This document shows positions 1 through 7,728 of a stretch of DNA of 12,655 bases, piece after piece (position 1 is the stretch's first letter; each line of letters starts with the position of its first letter). A program made the translations under genes and the position numbers. The notes beneath the pieces are model-generated. The model did no database searches. It worked only from the letters and a program-made list of their open reading frames with translations, and was not told the origin of the DNA. The stretch comes from Chloroflexota bacterium (GTDB lineage Bacteria > Chloroflexota > Dehalococcoidia > UBA3495), in NCBI GenBank assembly GCA_022563275.1, contig JADFNR010000102.1, forward strand, positions 1 through 12,655, written 5' to 3'.

Positions 1-106
1 GGTCGCAATAGCGCATGCCAGCCAGTGTCTTGGCCCGCTCTTGGATGAGGGATGCCAAGTTTGGCCGCATCCGGTCCAGAATGTCAATTGTCATTGCTTG
101 GGGCAT
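1..106 (-). CDS. Partial unrecognised protein, N-terminus only
   Basis: An open frame begins with ATG at 106 and runs off the left edge, giving about 35 residues that start MPQAMTIDILDRMRPNLASL. An AGGA Shine-Dalgarno match (TCCT on the plus strand, 114-117) lies 7 nt upstream of the ATG, which supports a true start. The visible part is probably helical and amphipathic with no recognisable motif, so I assign no function. It points the same way as ilvD but is separated from it by the inverted-repeat element at 120-270, so co-transcription is uncertain. A chance open frame remains possible because so little is visible. Confidence 0.45.
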   Translation of the reverse strand, partial: MPQAMTIDILDRMRPNLASLIQERAKTLAGMRYCD

Positions 107-119
107 TGATATGTCCTAT

Positions 120-270
120 AGCTGTCAGCCATCAGCTTTCAGCCTGTTGAAAGCTGATCCAGTGAAAAACTGATTGGCCGTTAATTATTCGGGACGGCGA
201 AGATTAAGAATTATCAGGTCGGTTTTGCTCCAACCAAAAGCTGACGGCTGAAAGCTGACCGCTGATTGCT
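120..270. repeat. Imperfect inverted-repeat element downstream of ilvD
   Basis: The left arm (120-144) and the right arm (246-270) are reverse complements at 21 of 25 positions. Both are built from short AGCTG/TCAGC/AAAGCTGA units, and a further AAAGCTGA copy sits near 150. The roughly 100 bp between the arms is AT-richer and shows no open frame. The element starts 4 nt beyond the ilvD stop codon, so its RNA could fold and affect the ilvD 3' end. It resembles dispersed non-coding palindromic repeats or a small MITE-like element. No flanking target-site duplication is obvious, and whether other copies exist cannot be judged here. Confidence 0.55.
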
Positions 271-273
271 ATC

Positions 274-1971
274 TCACCCGGTCACTGCGCCTTCCGACGC
301 CGACGAAACCAGCTTGGCGTACTTGGCCAAGACTCCGGTGGTGTAGTTGGGTTCTCTGGGTTGCCACCGCGCTTGCCGGTCGGTAAATTCCTCTTCGGTC
401 AGCTTCACGTCCACGCGGCGGCCCGGTATGTCCAGGGTGATGATGTCGCCCTCTCGCAACAGCGCGATGGGTCCGCCTACCGCGGCTTCGGGGGCCACGT
501 GGCCAACCATGGGACCGTGGGACGCTCCGGAGAACCGGCCGTCGGTGACCAGGGCCACGTCGTCGCCCAGCCCCTGTCCCACTATGGCGGCGGTTACGGA
601 CAGCATCTCCTGCATGCCCGGCCCGCCCTTCGGCCCTTCGTAGCGGATGATGACGATGTCGCCGGCCTTGATCTCGCCCCGTTGGATGGCCTGGAAAGCG
701 GCCGGCTCCTGGTCGAATACCCGGGCCGGGCCCTCGAACACCCGCTCCTGGTGCCCGGCGACCTTGATCACGGCGCCGTCGGGGGCCAGGTTGCCCCGGA
801 GGATGGCCAACCCGCCGGTGGGACTACGGGGCGAGTCGACTTGGTAAACGACGGGTTGGTCTTCGATGGTCTCGACGGCCTCCACGTGCTCACGCAGGGT
901 CTTGCCGGTTACGGTCATGGCGTCGCCGTGGAGCAGGCCCGCCTTCAGCAGCCGCTTCATGACCAGGGCGATGCCGCCGTAACGGCTCAGGTCGGCCATG
1001 AGGTACTTGCCCGCCGGCTTCATATCAACGATGTAAGGGGTGTTGCGGCTGATGCGGTCGAAGTCGTCTAGCGTCAATTCGATTTCAGCCTCACGGGCGA
1101 TGGCGATGAGGTGCAGCACCGCGTTGGTAGAGCCGCCCATGGACACGGCCACGGTGATGGCGTTCTCAAAGGCCTCCTTGGTCAGGATGTCCCGGGGACG
1201 GACATCCTCTTCCAGGAGGCGCATCAGGGTCCGCCCAACGTCCCTGGCCTCGCCCAGTTTCCGGGGGTCTATGGCCGGGGTGGAAGCGTCGCCGGGGAGG
1301 GACATGCCCAACACCTCGATGCAGGTGGACATGGTGTTGGCGGTGAACAAACCGGCGCAGGAACCCTCGCCGGGACAGGCCACGCATTCCAGCGCGGTGA
1401 GGTCCTCCAGGCTCATATCGCCCTTGGCGTAGGCGCCCACGGCCTCGAAGACGTCCTGGATGTTCACGTCTTGGCCCTTGAACTGTCCGGGCATGATGGA
1501 ACCGCCGTACATGAAGATGGAGGGCACATTCAAACGGGCCATGGCCATCAGACAGCCGGGCATGTTCTTGTCGCACCCGGCAACGGTGATCAGCCCGTCC
1601 ATGCGCTCGCCGAATGTGACCAGTTCGATGGAATCGGCGATGACCTCCCGGCTGACCAGCGAGGTCTTCATGCCTTCAGTGCCCATGGAGATGCCGTCGC
1701 TCACCGTGATGGTGCCGAATTCGAAGGGAATGCCGTCCGCGGCGCGCACACCCTCTTTGGCCGCCTGAGCGAACCGGCCGAGGTGCACGTTGCAGGGCGT
1801 GACGTCGCTGGCCAGGTTGGCGATGGCGACGAACGGCTTCTTGATGTCCTCTTGGGTTAGGCCCATGGCCATCAGCATCGCCCGGGCCGGCGCTCGATTA
1901 GGGCCGTCGATCAACTCATTGCTGCGGTGCTTCATGTGAGCGGGCCTGGCGGGTTTCGATGTTGTCGCCAC
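274..1971 (-). CDS. ilvD: Dihydroxy-acid dehydratase
   Basis: IlvD dehydrates 2,3-dihydroxy-isovalerate and 2,3-dihydroxy-3-methylvalerate to the keto acids that become valine (with leucine) and isoleucine; it is cytoplasmic. The frame carries the family signatures [16 protein letters not shown] and [17 protein letters not shown], and near the C-terminus [19 protein letters not shown]. Cys60, Cys133 and Cys205 (numbered from the GTG start) match the three cysteines that bind the Fe-S cluster, and the lysine of CDKN matches the metal-binding lysine. I chose GTG at 1971 because AGGAG lies 8 nt upstream and because the longer reading from 2055 would begin inside the predicted -10 box. The result is 565 aa, normal for the family. 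ATG at 1935 ([11 protein letters not shown], 553 aa) is the main alternative. No other branched-chain amino-acid gene is visible. Confidence 0.96.
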   Translation of the reverse strand: MATTSKPARPAHMKHRSNELIDGPNRAPARAMLMAMGLTQEDIKKPFVAIANLASDVTPCNVHLGRFAQAAKEGVRAADGIPFEFGTITVSDGISMGTEGMKTSLVSREVIADSIELVTFGERMDGLITVAGCDKNMPGCLMAMARLNVPSIFMYGGSIMPGQFKGQDVNIQDVFEAVGAYAKGDMSLEDLTALECVACPGEGSCAGLFTANTMSTCIEVLGMSLPGDASTPAIDPRKLGEARDVGRTLMRLLEEDVRPRDILTKEAFENAITVAVSMGGSTNAVLHLIAIAREAEIELTLDDFDRISRNTPYIVDMKPAGKYLMADLSRYGGIALVMKRLLKAGLLHGDAMTVTGKTLREHVEAVETIEDQPVVYQVDSPRSPTGGLAILRGNLAPDGAVIKVAGHQERVFEGPARVFDQEPAAFQAIQRGEIKAGDIVIIRYEGPKGGPGMQEMLSVTAAIVGQGLGDDVALVTDGRFSGASHGPMVGHVAPEAAVGGPIALLREGDIITLDIPGRRVDVKLTEEEFTDRQARWQPREPNYTTGVLAKYAKLVSSASEGAVTG

Positions 1972-1979
1972 TGGGTTAT

Positions 1980-1984
1980 CTCCT
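1980..1984 (-). promoter_or_regulatory. Ribosome binding site deciding the ilvD GTG start
   Basis: The minus strand reads AGGAG here, 8 nt before GTG at 1971. The alternative ATG at 1935 has no comparable site just upstream. Confidence 0.6.
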
Positions 1985-2054
1985 GGGCTCGTTTGGACCA
2001 AGCGCTGAATAATCAAAGTACGCCCTCCGGCAAAGGGGAGTGCGTAATTGACCA

Positions 2055-2084
2055 ATTATAAGTGCCTATACTAAGCGGATACAA
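2055..2084 (-). promoter_or_regulatory. Sigma-70-like promoter for ilvD
   Basis: On the minus strand a perfect TATAAT (2055-2060) lies 18 nt downstream of TTGTAT (2079-2084), which matches the -35 consensus at 4 of 6 positions. Transcription would begin near 2048, giving a leader of about 75 nt before the GTG start at 1971. This also argues against translation starting at 2055. Confidence 0.55.
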
Positions 2085-2101
2085 GATGGGCGCGGCGGCG
2101 A

Positions 2102-2155
2102 GCCTGAGTCAGGCGTGAGACGAAGCGAGGGGTTGCGTTTACCCAGGGGGTTGCG
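2102..2155. promoter_or_regulatory. Candidate operator region between ilvD and sodN
   Basis: Two elements lie in this divergent intergenic stretch. The first is a 13-nt palindrome at 2102-2114 with 6-bp arms GCCTGA/TCAGGC around one central base. The second is a direct repeat of GGGGTTGCG at 2129-2137 and 2147-2155, 18 bp from start to start, so both copies present a similar DNA face. Spacing and symmetry suit regulator binding. No known operator consensus is recognised, and chance is not excluded. Confidence 0.3.
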
Positions 2156-2206
2156 CCTCGATAAGATTTTGATTACGCTGATGCTTGCTTAAATTCAGGT
2201 GTAGTC

Positions 2207-2211
2207 AGGAG
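2207..2211 (+). promoter_or_regulatory. Ribosome binding site of sodN
   Basis: AGGAG lies 8 nt upstream of ATG at 2220. It supports the start and hence the 15-residue leader of the nickel superoxide dismutase. Confidence 0.65.
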
Positions 2212-2219
2212 AGGCTGCC

Positions 2220-2690
2220 ATGTTTAACCCCATAGGCTGGATCAACCCAGGAATCGCCCAGGCCCATTGTGATATCCCATGTGGGATCTATGACCCTGTC
2301 ACGGCCAAGATGGCCGCCCAGACCGTCCAAAAGATGGTGCTTCGCATGCAGGCGTTGGAGCGGCCCGATGGAAGTGACGCCGCCGCATACCAGGACTACG
2401 TTAACAAGGTCGCCCGGTATGTGACCGTTAAAGACGAGCATGCCGAGACCTGCAAGAGGGAACTCACCATTCTTTGGGCCGATTACGCATGGCCGAACCT
2501 GCCTGCGGATTTCGATCTGCACGGGACGTTCAACGCCGCGCTGAAACTAGCCGGCCAGTGTAAGCAAAATGTTGATATGGCGAAGTGTGAAGAATTGGTG
2601 GCGACCTGCGATACGATCGCTGCCGCATTTTGGGCCACGAAGGGTGAGACCTATAGTGACCCGCACTCCGTAGCCAGGTACGGGACGTAA
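2220..2690 (+). CDS. sodN: Nickel superoxide dismutase precursor
   Basis: NiSOD dismutates superoxide to oxygen and hydrogen peroxide at a single nickel ion. Residues 16-26 read HCDIPCGIYDP, the nickel-hook motif. After cleavage between Ala15 and His16, the new amino terminus, His16 imidazole, Cys17 and Cys21 would be the nickel ligands, and Tyr24 is the conserved active-site tyrosine. The rest fits the family four-helix bundle, including ITLWADY-like (residues ILWADY) and FWATKG stretches. The precursor is 156 aa and the predicted mature chain 141 aa. The leader MFNPIGWINPGIAQA is not a classical signal peptide, as expected for a propeptide removed in maturation. No SodX-type peptidase gene is adjacent. 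Extra cysteines (77, 113, 122, 129) and a polar tail after FWATKG (about 14 residues) are notable. The gene is monocistronic and ends at a strong terminator. Confidence 0.95.
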   Translation: MFNPIGWINPGIAQAHCDIPCGIYDPVTAKMAAQTVQKMVLRMQALERPDGSDAAAYQDYVNKVARYVTVKDEHAETCKRELTILWADYAWPNLPADFDLHGTFNAALKLAGQCKQNVDMAKCEELVATCDTIAAAFWATKGETYSDPHSVARYGT

Positions 2691-2729
2691 GCCAGACCCG
2701 TTTCTTCCCAATAAGAAACAAACTCTTGG

Positions 2730-2773
2730 CAACTGAATAAGGCTCCCCGATTCCGGGGAGCCTTATTCAGTTG
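2730..2773. terminator. Bidirectional intrinsic terminator between sodN and hemL
   Basis: The 20-nt arms 2730-2749 and 2754-2773 are perfect reverse complements around a 4-nt loop. The GC core GGCTCCCCG/CGGGGAGCC is flanked by AATAA and TTATT, so the hairpin is followed by a T-rich stretch whichever strand is read. It lies 39 nt after the sodN stop and 14 nt after the hemL stop, between convergent genes, so it can end both transcripts. Confidence 0.88.
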
Positions 2774-2787
2774 AACTTCTTGCGAGC

Positions 2788-4074
2788 CTAGTTCAGGCTG
2801 CGAAGAGCGGCCTCGGCCTTGGCGATGGTGTCGTCGATGTCGGCCTCGGTGTGGGCGGTGGAGACGAACCCGGCCTCGAATTGGGAGGGAGCGGTGTAGA
2901 CGCCCCGTTCCTGCAGGGCGTGGAAGTAACGTCCGTACATCGCCGTGTCCGAACCCTCGGCGTGGGCTAGGCCAGCCACCGGACCGGGGTTGAAGAACCC
3001 GGTGAACATGGAGCCGACCCGGTTGATGGTGGAAGGTATCTCCACCTTTTGGAAGGCCTTGGTCAGGCCGTCGGTCAACCGTTGGGCCAGGCTCTCCAGG
3101 CGCTCGTAGGTGCCGGGCTTCTGCAGCTCGGTCAGGGTTGCGATACCGGCGCTCACCGCCAGGGGGTTGCCGGACAATGTGCCGGCCTGGTACATGGGCC
3201 CCAGGGGCGCCACCATTTCCATCACGTCTTTTCGCCCGCCGTAGGCGCCAACCGGCAGTCCGCCGCCGATGATCTTGCCCAGGGTGGTGATGTCGGGGGT
3301 TATTCCGTAGAGGCCCTGGGCGCCGCTGGGCCCCACCCGGAACCCGGTGATGACTTCGTCGAAGATCAGCAGGGCGCCGTTGTCCTGGGTGATCTTCCGC
3401 AGGGACTCCAAGAACCCCTGGGCGGGAGGGACCACGCCCATGTTGCCCGCCACCGGCTCGATGATGATGGCGGCGATGGCGGAGGGATTGGCCTCGAAGA
3501 ATCTCTCCACCGACTCGATGTCGTTGTAGTCGGCGACCAGGGTCTCGCTGGCGTAGGATTCGGGCACGCCCGCGCTGGTGGGGATGCCGTAAGTCAGTGC
3601 GCCTGAACCGGCCTTGACCAGCAGGCCATCGGCGTGGCCGTGGTAACAGCCGGCGAACTTGATGATCTTGTCGCGGCCGGTGAACGCCCGGGCCAGCCGG
3701 ATGGCGCTCATGCAGGCCTCGGTGCCCGAGTTGACCAGCCGGACCGATTTCACCGATGGCAGGCTGCCGCAGATCATCTTGGCCAGTTGGACTTCTTGCT
3801 CCACGGGAGCGCCGAAGCTGGTCCCGTTCTCGGCGGCCTTTTTAAGGGCCTCGACGACGGCCGGATGAGCGTGTCCCAGGACCAACGGCCCCCAGGAGCC
3901 CAGGTAGTCGATGTATTCGTTGCCGTCCACGTCCCAGACCCGCGCCCCCTGGCCCCGGGCGATGAAGGGCGGGGTGCCGCCCACGGCCTTGAAGGACCGG
4001 ACCGGGCTGTTGACGCCGCCGGGGATGTATTTCTGGGCCTCGGCGAATAGTGCTTCCGACTTGCTAAGTTGCAT
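2788..4074 (-). CDS. hemL: Glutamate-1-semialdehyde 2,1-aminomutase
   Basis: HemL converts glutamate-1-semialdehyde to 5-aminolevulinate with pyridoxal phosphate in the C5 route of tetrapyrrole synthesis. The frame opens with the family pattern SEALFAEAQKYIPGGVNSPV. It carries GCYHGHAD (residues 142-149), the FDEVITGFRVGPSGAQG segment, and TTLGKIIGGGLPVGAYGG with Lys267 as the PLP Schiff-base lysine. Length is 428 aa, normal for the family. The ATG at 4074 has AGGA 6 nt upstream (4081-4084). This is the last gene of the seven-gene tetrapyrrole operon, 93 bp after hemB, and ends just before the terminator at 2730-2773. HemA, which makes its substrate, is not in the window. Confidence 0.97.
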   Translation of the reverse strand: MQLSKSEALFAEAQKYIPGGVNSPVRSFKAVGGTPPFIARGQGARVWDVDGNEYIDYLGSWGPLVLGHAHPAVVEALKKAAENGTSFGAPVEQEVQLAKMICGSLPSVKSVRLVNSGTEACMSAIRLARAFTGRDKIIKFAGCYHGHADGLLVKAGSGALTYGIPTSAGVPESYASETLVADYNDIESVERFFEANPSAIAAIIIEPVAGNMGVVPPAQGFLESLRKITQDNGALLIFDEVITGFRVGPSGAQGLYGITPDITTLGKIIGGGLPVGAYGGRKDVMEMVAPLGPMYQAGTLSGNPLAVSAGIATLTELQKPGTYERLESLAQRLTDGLTKAFQKVEIPSTINRVGSMFTGFFNPGPVAGLAHAEGSDTAMYGRYFHALQERGVYTAPSQFEAGFVSTAHTEADIDDTIAKAEAALRSLN

Positions 4075-4100
4075 GCAACGTCCTGATAAAAAATTGGGTG

Positions 4101-4121
4101 AGAGAGAAACGTTCCCTCTCT
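4101..4121 (-). other. Small stem-loop in the hemB-hemL gap
   Basis: Within the 93-bp gap, 6-bp arms (4101-4106 and 4116-4121) flank a 9-nt loop on the minus-strand transcript, with a run of six T about 7 nt further on. The stem is weak and the T run is not adjacent. It could be an RNA processing or partial attenuation site, or nothing. Confidence 0.2.
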
Positions 4122-4167
4122 TTCAACCAGCGGGCCGCTTTTTGATTGGGCTTTGACCGAGGGACGA

Positions 4168-5151
4168 CTATTCCGACTCTTTAAGCCAGCGCGCCACTTC
4201 TTTGGCATGGTAGGTGAGGATGGTGTCGGCCCCGGCCCGTTTGATGGAGGTCAGCACTTCCATGGTGACGGTTTTTTCGTCGATCCAGCCGTTTTGGGCC
4301 GCCGCCTTGATCATGGCGTACTCTCCGCTGACGTTGTAGGCGGCCAGAGGCAGGTCGAACCGGTCCTTGGCCTGCCGTATGACGTCCAGGTAGGACAGGG
4401 CCGGCTTCACCATCACGATGTCGGCGCCCTCGGCGATGTCGGCTTCGATCTCGCGCATGGCCATGCGGGCGTTGGCCGGGTCCATCTGGTAGCTCTTCCG
4501 GTCGCCGAACTGGGGCGTGGAACCGGCGGCCACCCGGAATGGCCCGTAGAACCCGGATGAGTACTTGGCCGCGTAGCCCATGATCGGCGTGTCGTCGTAG
4601 CCGTGGTCGTTCAATGCCTGGCGGATGGCCCAGACCTGGCCGTCCATCATGGCCGACGGGGCGGGCAGATCGGCCCCAGCCTGCACGTGTGACACGGCGG
4701 TCTTGCCCAGCAGTTCCAGGGTTTGGTCGTTGTCGATCTTGCCGTTGGCTATCACGCCGCAGTGGCCGTGGTCGGTGTACTCGCACATGCAGACGTCGGT
4801 GACCACCATCATTTCCGGGTGGTTCTTCTTGATCATCCGCACCGCTTCTTGCACGATGCCCTCGGGGTCGTAGCCCTCGGCGCCCAGGGGGTCCTTCTCG
4901 GCGGGCAGCCCAAACAACAACACTGAGGGGATGCCCAATTCGGCGGCTTCGCCAACTTCTTCAGACAGAACGTCTAGGGACATTTGGAACTGGCCGGGCA
5001 TGGGCTCGATGGCTTCTTTCACGCCTGACCCGTGGGCCACGAACAGGGGATAGATGAACTCTTTGACGGATAGGCGGGTCTCCCGGGCCATGTTGCGCAT
5101 GGGCTCGCTGCCGCGCAGGCGGCGCAACCTCGAGTCGGGGAAGCTGGTCAT
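4168..5151 (-). CDS. hemB: Porphobilinogen synthase (5-aminolevulinate dehydratase)
   Basis: HemB condenses two 5-aminolevulinates into porphobilinogen. Family residues are present: DVCMCEYTDHGHCG (residues 119-132) with Cys121, Cys123 and Cys131 forming the three-cysteine zinc site; Lys196 in AAKYSSGFYGPFR and Lys249 in VMVKPALSYLD as the two substrate-binding lysines; and YNVSGEYAM. The cysteine triad predicts the zinc-dependent rather than the magnesium-only class. Length is 327 aa, normal. One variation is LPAPSAMMDGQV where most members have VAPSxMMDGRV, so the usual arginine is glutamine. AAGGAG and AAGGA stretches lie 11 and 4 nt before ATG 5151. The gap to the upstream cobA-hemD is only 32 bp, consistent with co-transcription. 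Confidence 0.97.
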   Translation of the reverse strand: MTSFPDSRLRRLRGSEPMRNMARETRLSVKEFIYPLFVAHGSGVKEAIEPMPGQFQMSLDVLSEEVGEAAELGIPSVLLFGLPAEKDPLGAEGYDPEGIVQEAVRMIKKNHPEMMVVTDVCMCEYTDHGHCGVIANGKIDNDQTLELLGKTAVSHVQAGADLPAPSAMMDGQVWAIRQALNDHGYDDTPIMGYAAKYSSGFYGPFRVAAGSTPQFGDRKSYQMDPANARMAMREIEADIAEGADIVMVKPALSYLDVIRQAKDRFDLPLAAYNVSGEYAMIKAAAQNGWIDEKTVTMEVLTSIKRAGADTILTYHAKEVARWLKESE

Positions 5152-5183
5152 GACGTCCTTCTCTCCTTGGACTACTCTTGGGG

Positions 5184-6710
5184 CTACTTGTGTGAAAGCT
5201 CGCCGGTGGCGAAATGGCTGGTTAGCGCCTCAACCAGGCCCTCGACCGTGTGTTCGGACGCTTCCAGGTCCACCCGCAATCCCAGTTCGCGGGCGGTGGC
5301 GGCGGTTACGGGGCCGATGCAGGCGATGAAACTGGAGTCCAAGCCGGCCCGGTCTCCGTCCAACATCTCCACCAGGTTCCGCACGGTGGATGAACTGGTG
5401 AAGGTTACGATATCGACGCCGTCAAGGAAAGCTTGCTTGGCCAGACCGCCTACGCCCTCGACCGGCACATTCCGGTAGGCAGCCAGGCGGTTGACCTTGG
5501 CGCCCATACCCGTGAGGCCCTTTTCCAGTTCATCGCGGCCGATGTCGGCGGAGGGCAGCAACACTGAAACACCTTGCCAATCCCGGCCGGACAGTTCTTT
5601 GAGAACCACCTCCGAAACCGGCCGGCTGGGCACAAAATCGGCGGTGATACCCCGGTTAGCCAATGCTTGGGCGGTGGCCGGGCCGATGGCTCCGACGGTT
5701 GTTCCGGCCAGGGCGCGGGCGTCTTTGCCCTGGAGCTCCAGACGCTCAAAGACCGATTCCACCGCGTTGGCGCTGGTGAATATCACCCACTGGAAGTCTT
5801 GCAACGCGGCTAATGTGGCGTCCAACTCAGCGAAGTCCTTCAAGGGGCCGATCTGAATGGTTGGCAGTTCCACCGCGTTGGCCCCGGCCTGTTCCAGCAG
5901 GGTGCGCAGACGGGACGCCTGGGACCGGGAGCGGGTGATCAACACGCGCTTGCCGAACAGGACCCGCTTGTCGAACCAGGCCAATTCCTCTCTGAGATTC
6001 ACCACGTCGCCGATGACGGTGACAACCGGCGGCGTAAGCCCTGCGTCTTTCCCCAAAGCCAATATATTTTCGATATTGCCGGTGACGGTCTTCTGATTGC
6101 TCCACGTGCCCCACTGCACCAGGGCCGCCGGCGTTGTTGGAGCGAGGCCCTCTTTCTGCAGGGTGGCGAGTATCTTTTCCAGAGACGCCCAGCCCATGAG
6201 CACCACCAAGGTTCCCCCGTTCTTGGCCAGGACATCCCAGGGGACCGTGGACCCGGGCTTGGACGGGTCCTCGCTGCCGCTGACCACCGTGAAGGTTGTC
6301 GCGATGCCACGGTGGGTCAGGGGTATGCCCGCGTAGGCCGGGCCGGCGATGGCCGAGGTCACGCCGGGGACAATCTCAAAGGGCAGGCCGTTGGCCTTCA
6401 GTTCCAGGGCCTCCTCGCCGCCCCGGCCGAAGACAAAGGGGTCGCCGCCCTTCAGCCGCACCACGGTGAGTCCTTGAGACGCCTTGTCCACCAGCAACCG
6501 GTTGATCTCGGGCTGAGTCAGTTGCTGACGGCCTCTGGCTTTGCCCACGAAGATGCGCTCGGCATTTTTAGGGACGGCCTCCAGGAGCACGGGGTCCACC
6601 AGGCGGTCGTAGACGACCACTTGGGCCTGCTCCAACGCCTGCATCCCCTTAACGGTGATTAGTCCGGGGTCGCCGGGTCCGGCGCCCACCAGATAGACTT
6701 TACCGGTCAA
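5184..6710 (-). CDS. cobA-hemD: Fused uroporphyrinogen-III C-methyltransferase / uroporphyrinogen-III synthase
   Basis: This bifunctional protein closes hydroxymethylbilane to uroporphyrinogen III (HemD part) and methylates it twice with S-adenosylmethionine to precorrin-2 (CobA/SUMT part). Residues 1 to about 246 are the methyltransferase: VGAGPGDPGLITVKG (8-22), YDRLV, VRLKGGDPFVFGRGGEE (84-100), VPGVTSA and AGIPLTHRG. Residues about 252-508 are the HemD domain, starting FGKRVLITRSRSQA and containing IFTSANAV, GPATA and TFTSSSTV. Fusion commits flux at the uroporphyrinogen III branch point to siroheme, and here probably onward to heme, rather than to HemE. The start is TTG at 6710, backed by AAGGA 7 nt upstream (6718-6722); the ATG just upstream is in another frame and stops at once. 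hemC ends 54 bp upstream. Confidence 0.96.
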   Translation of the reverse strand: MTGKVYLVGAGPGDPGLITVKGMQALEQAQVVVYDRLVDPVLLEAVPKNAERIFVGKARGRQQLTQPEINRLLVDKASQGLTVVRLKGGDPFVFGRGGEEALELKANGLPFEIVPGVTSAIAGPAYAGIPLTHRGIATTFTVVSGSEDPSKPGSTVPWDVLAKNGGTLVVLMGWASLEKILATLQKEGLAPTTPAALVQWGTWSNQKTVTGNIENILALGKDAGLTPPVVTVIGDVVNLREELAWFDKRVLFGKRVLITRSRSQASRLRTLLEQAGANAVELPTIQIGPLKDFAELDATLAALQDFQWVIFTSANAVESVFERLELQGKDARALAGTTVGAIGPATAQALANRGITADFVPSRPVSEVVLKELSGRDWQGVSVLLPSADIGRDELEKGLTGMGAKVNRLAAYRNVPVEGVGGLAKQAFLDGVDIVTFTSSSTVRNLVEMLDGDRAGLDSSFIACIGPVTAATARELGLRVDLEASEHTVEGLVEALTSHFATGELSHK

Positions 6711-6717
6711 TGAATCA

Positions 6718-6722
6718 TCCTT
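6718..6722 (-). promoter_or_regulatory. Ribosome binding site deciding the TTG start of cobA-hemD
   Basis: The minus strand reads AAGGA 7 nt before TTG at 6710. The encoded N-terminus TGKVYLVGAGPG is the normal beginning of the methyltransferase fold, so this rare start is well supported. Confidence 0.65.
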
Positions 6723-6764
6723 AAAAAAACGTCAACTGGGCAATCGCCCCATCAGGGCGGATTA

Positions 6765-7724
6765 TCAAGCCTGGTTCGCCCTGGCGGCTTCGGCCAACTC
6801 ACGGCCGCCCCGTTCCATCAGGGCTAGGTAGGCGTCGCTGGCCAATTGCAATGGGTCCCGTTTCAGTCCTTGGATCTTTGTGGTGAAGGTCTTTTCACCA
6901 TCTTCGGTGCTCATGTAGATAGTCATGACCATGTTGTTCTCGATGCACCGGGCATAGGCGCCCACCGGCAGGCTGCACCCGCCGCCCAGTTTCTGCAGGA
7001 AAGCCCGTTCGGCGGTGGCTTCGTAGCGGGTGTCGGCGTCGTCGATGGCCGCCAGCAATTCCAGCATCCGGTGGTCGTCGGCCCGCGCCTCCACCGCCAG
7101 GATGCCCTGTCCGGGTGGGGGCACGAACCGCTGGGCGGAGAGGTACTCAGTGATCTGGTCTTGCAGCCCCAAGCGGATCATGCCGGCGGCGGCCAAGATG
7201 ACCCCGTCCGCCTCTTCACCTTGGGCCTTTCGCAGCCGGGTCTCCACGTTGCCCCGGATGGGGACCACCTCCACCTGGGGGGCGTATTTCTTCAATTGGG
7301 CGGCGCGGCGTGGGCTGCTGGTGCCGATCTTCGAGCCCTTGGGGAGGTCCTCCAGATTGCAGCCAAACCGGTTTACCAGTACGTCCCTTGCGTCTTCTCT
7401 GGACAGCACCGCCCCCAGCACCAGGCCGTCGGCCAACTGGGTGGGCATGTCCTTGAGGCTATGGACAGCGATGTCCAGCTTGCCGTCCAAGAGTTCCTGT
7501 TCAAGTTCCTTGACGAAGATGCCCAGGCCCATGCCGGCCAGGCTGGAGGTCTGGTCGGCGTCTCCCCTGGTCCGGACGGTGTCGACCTCAAAATTCAGGT
7601 TCGGGCTGTTGGCTTTCAGACGGCCAATGACCACATGGTCTTGGATCAAGGCGAGAGCGCTGCCGCGGCTCCCCACTTTGATGGCGGGACTGCTTAAACT
7701 GTCTGCTGAGCTGTCGGGAGGCAA
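6765..7724 (-). CDS. hemC: Hydroxymethylbilane synthase (porphobilinogen deaminase)
   Basis: HemC polymerises four porphobilinogens into hydroxymethylbilane on a covalently bound dipyrromethane cofactor. Family motifs are IKVGSRGSALAL (15-26), AVHSLKDMPT (86-95) with catalytic Asp92, IGTSSPRRAAQL (133-144), IRGNVETRLRK, PPGQGILAVEAR and LGGGCSLPVGAYA, in which Cys250 anchors the cofactor. Length is 319 aa, close to the usual 300-320. The start is TTG at 7724, only 4 nt after the stop of the upstream siroheme synthase gene; its AGGGGG-type ribosome site (7733-7738) overlaps that gene's last codons, so translation is probably coupled. No in-frame ATG precedes the conserved core, which leaves TTG as the best choice. 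Confidence 0.96.
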   Translation of the reverse strand: MPPDSSADSLSSPAIKVGSRGSALALIQDHVVIGRLKANSPNLNFEVDTVRTRGDADQTSSLAGMGLGIFVKELEQELLDGKLDIAVHSLKDMPTQLADGLVLGAVLSREDARDVLVNRFGCNLEDLPKGSKIGTSSPRRAAQLKKYAPQVEVVPIRGNVETRLRKAQGEEADGVILAAAGMIRLGLQDQITEYLSAQRFVPPPGQGILAVEARADDHRMLELLAAIDDADTRYEATAERAFLQKLGGGCSLPVGAYARCIENNMVMTIYMSTEDGEKTFTTKIQGLKRDPLQLASDAYLALMERGGRELAEAARANQA

Positions 7725-7728
7725 CCGG

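Noticed and set aside
361..1860. Long plus-strand open frames opposite ilvD
   Set aside because: They are antisense to a certain ilvD gene, have low-complexity Gly/His/Val-rich translations, and carry no family motif; they arise from GC-rich codon use.
1972..2055. Longer ilvD start at 2055
   Set aside because: It would begin inside the predicted -10 box, and a good ribosome site exists for GTG 1971.
2530..2732. Two short minus-strand frames overlapping the end of sodN
   Set aside because: They are antisense to sodN and have no motif.
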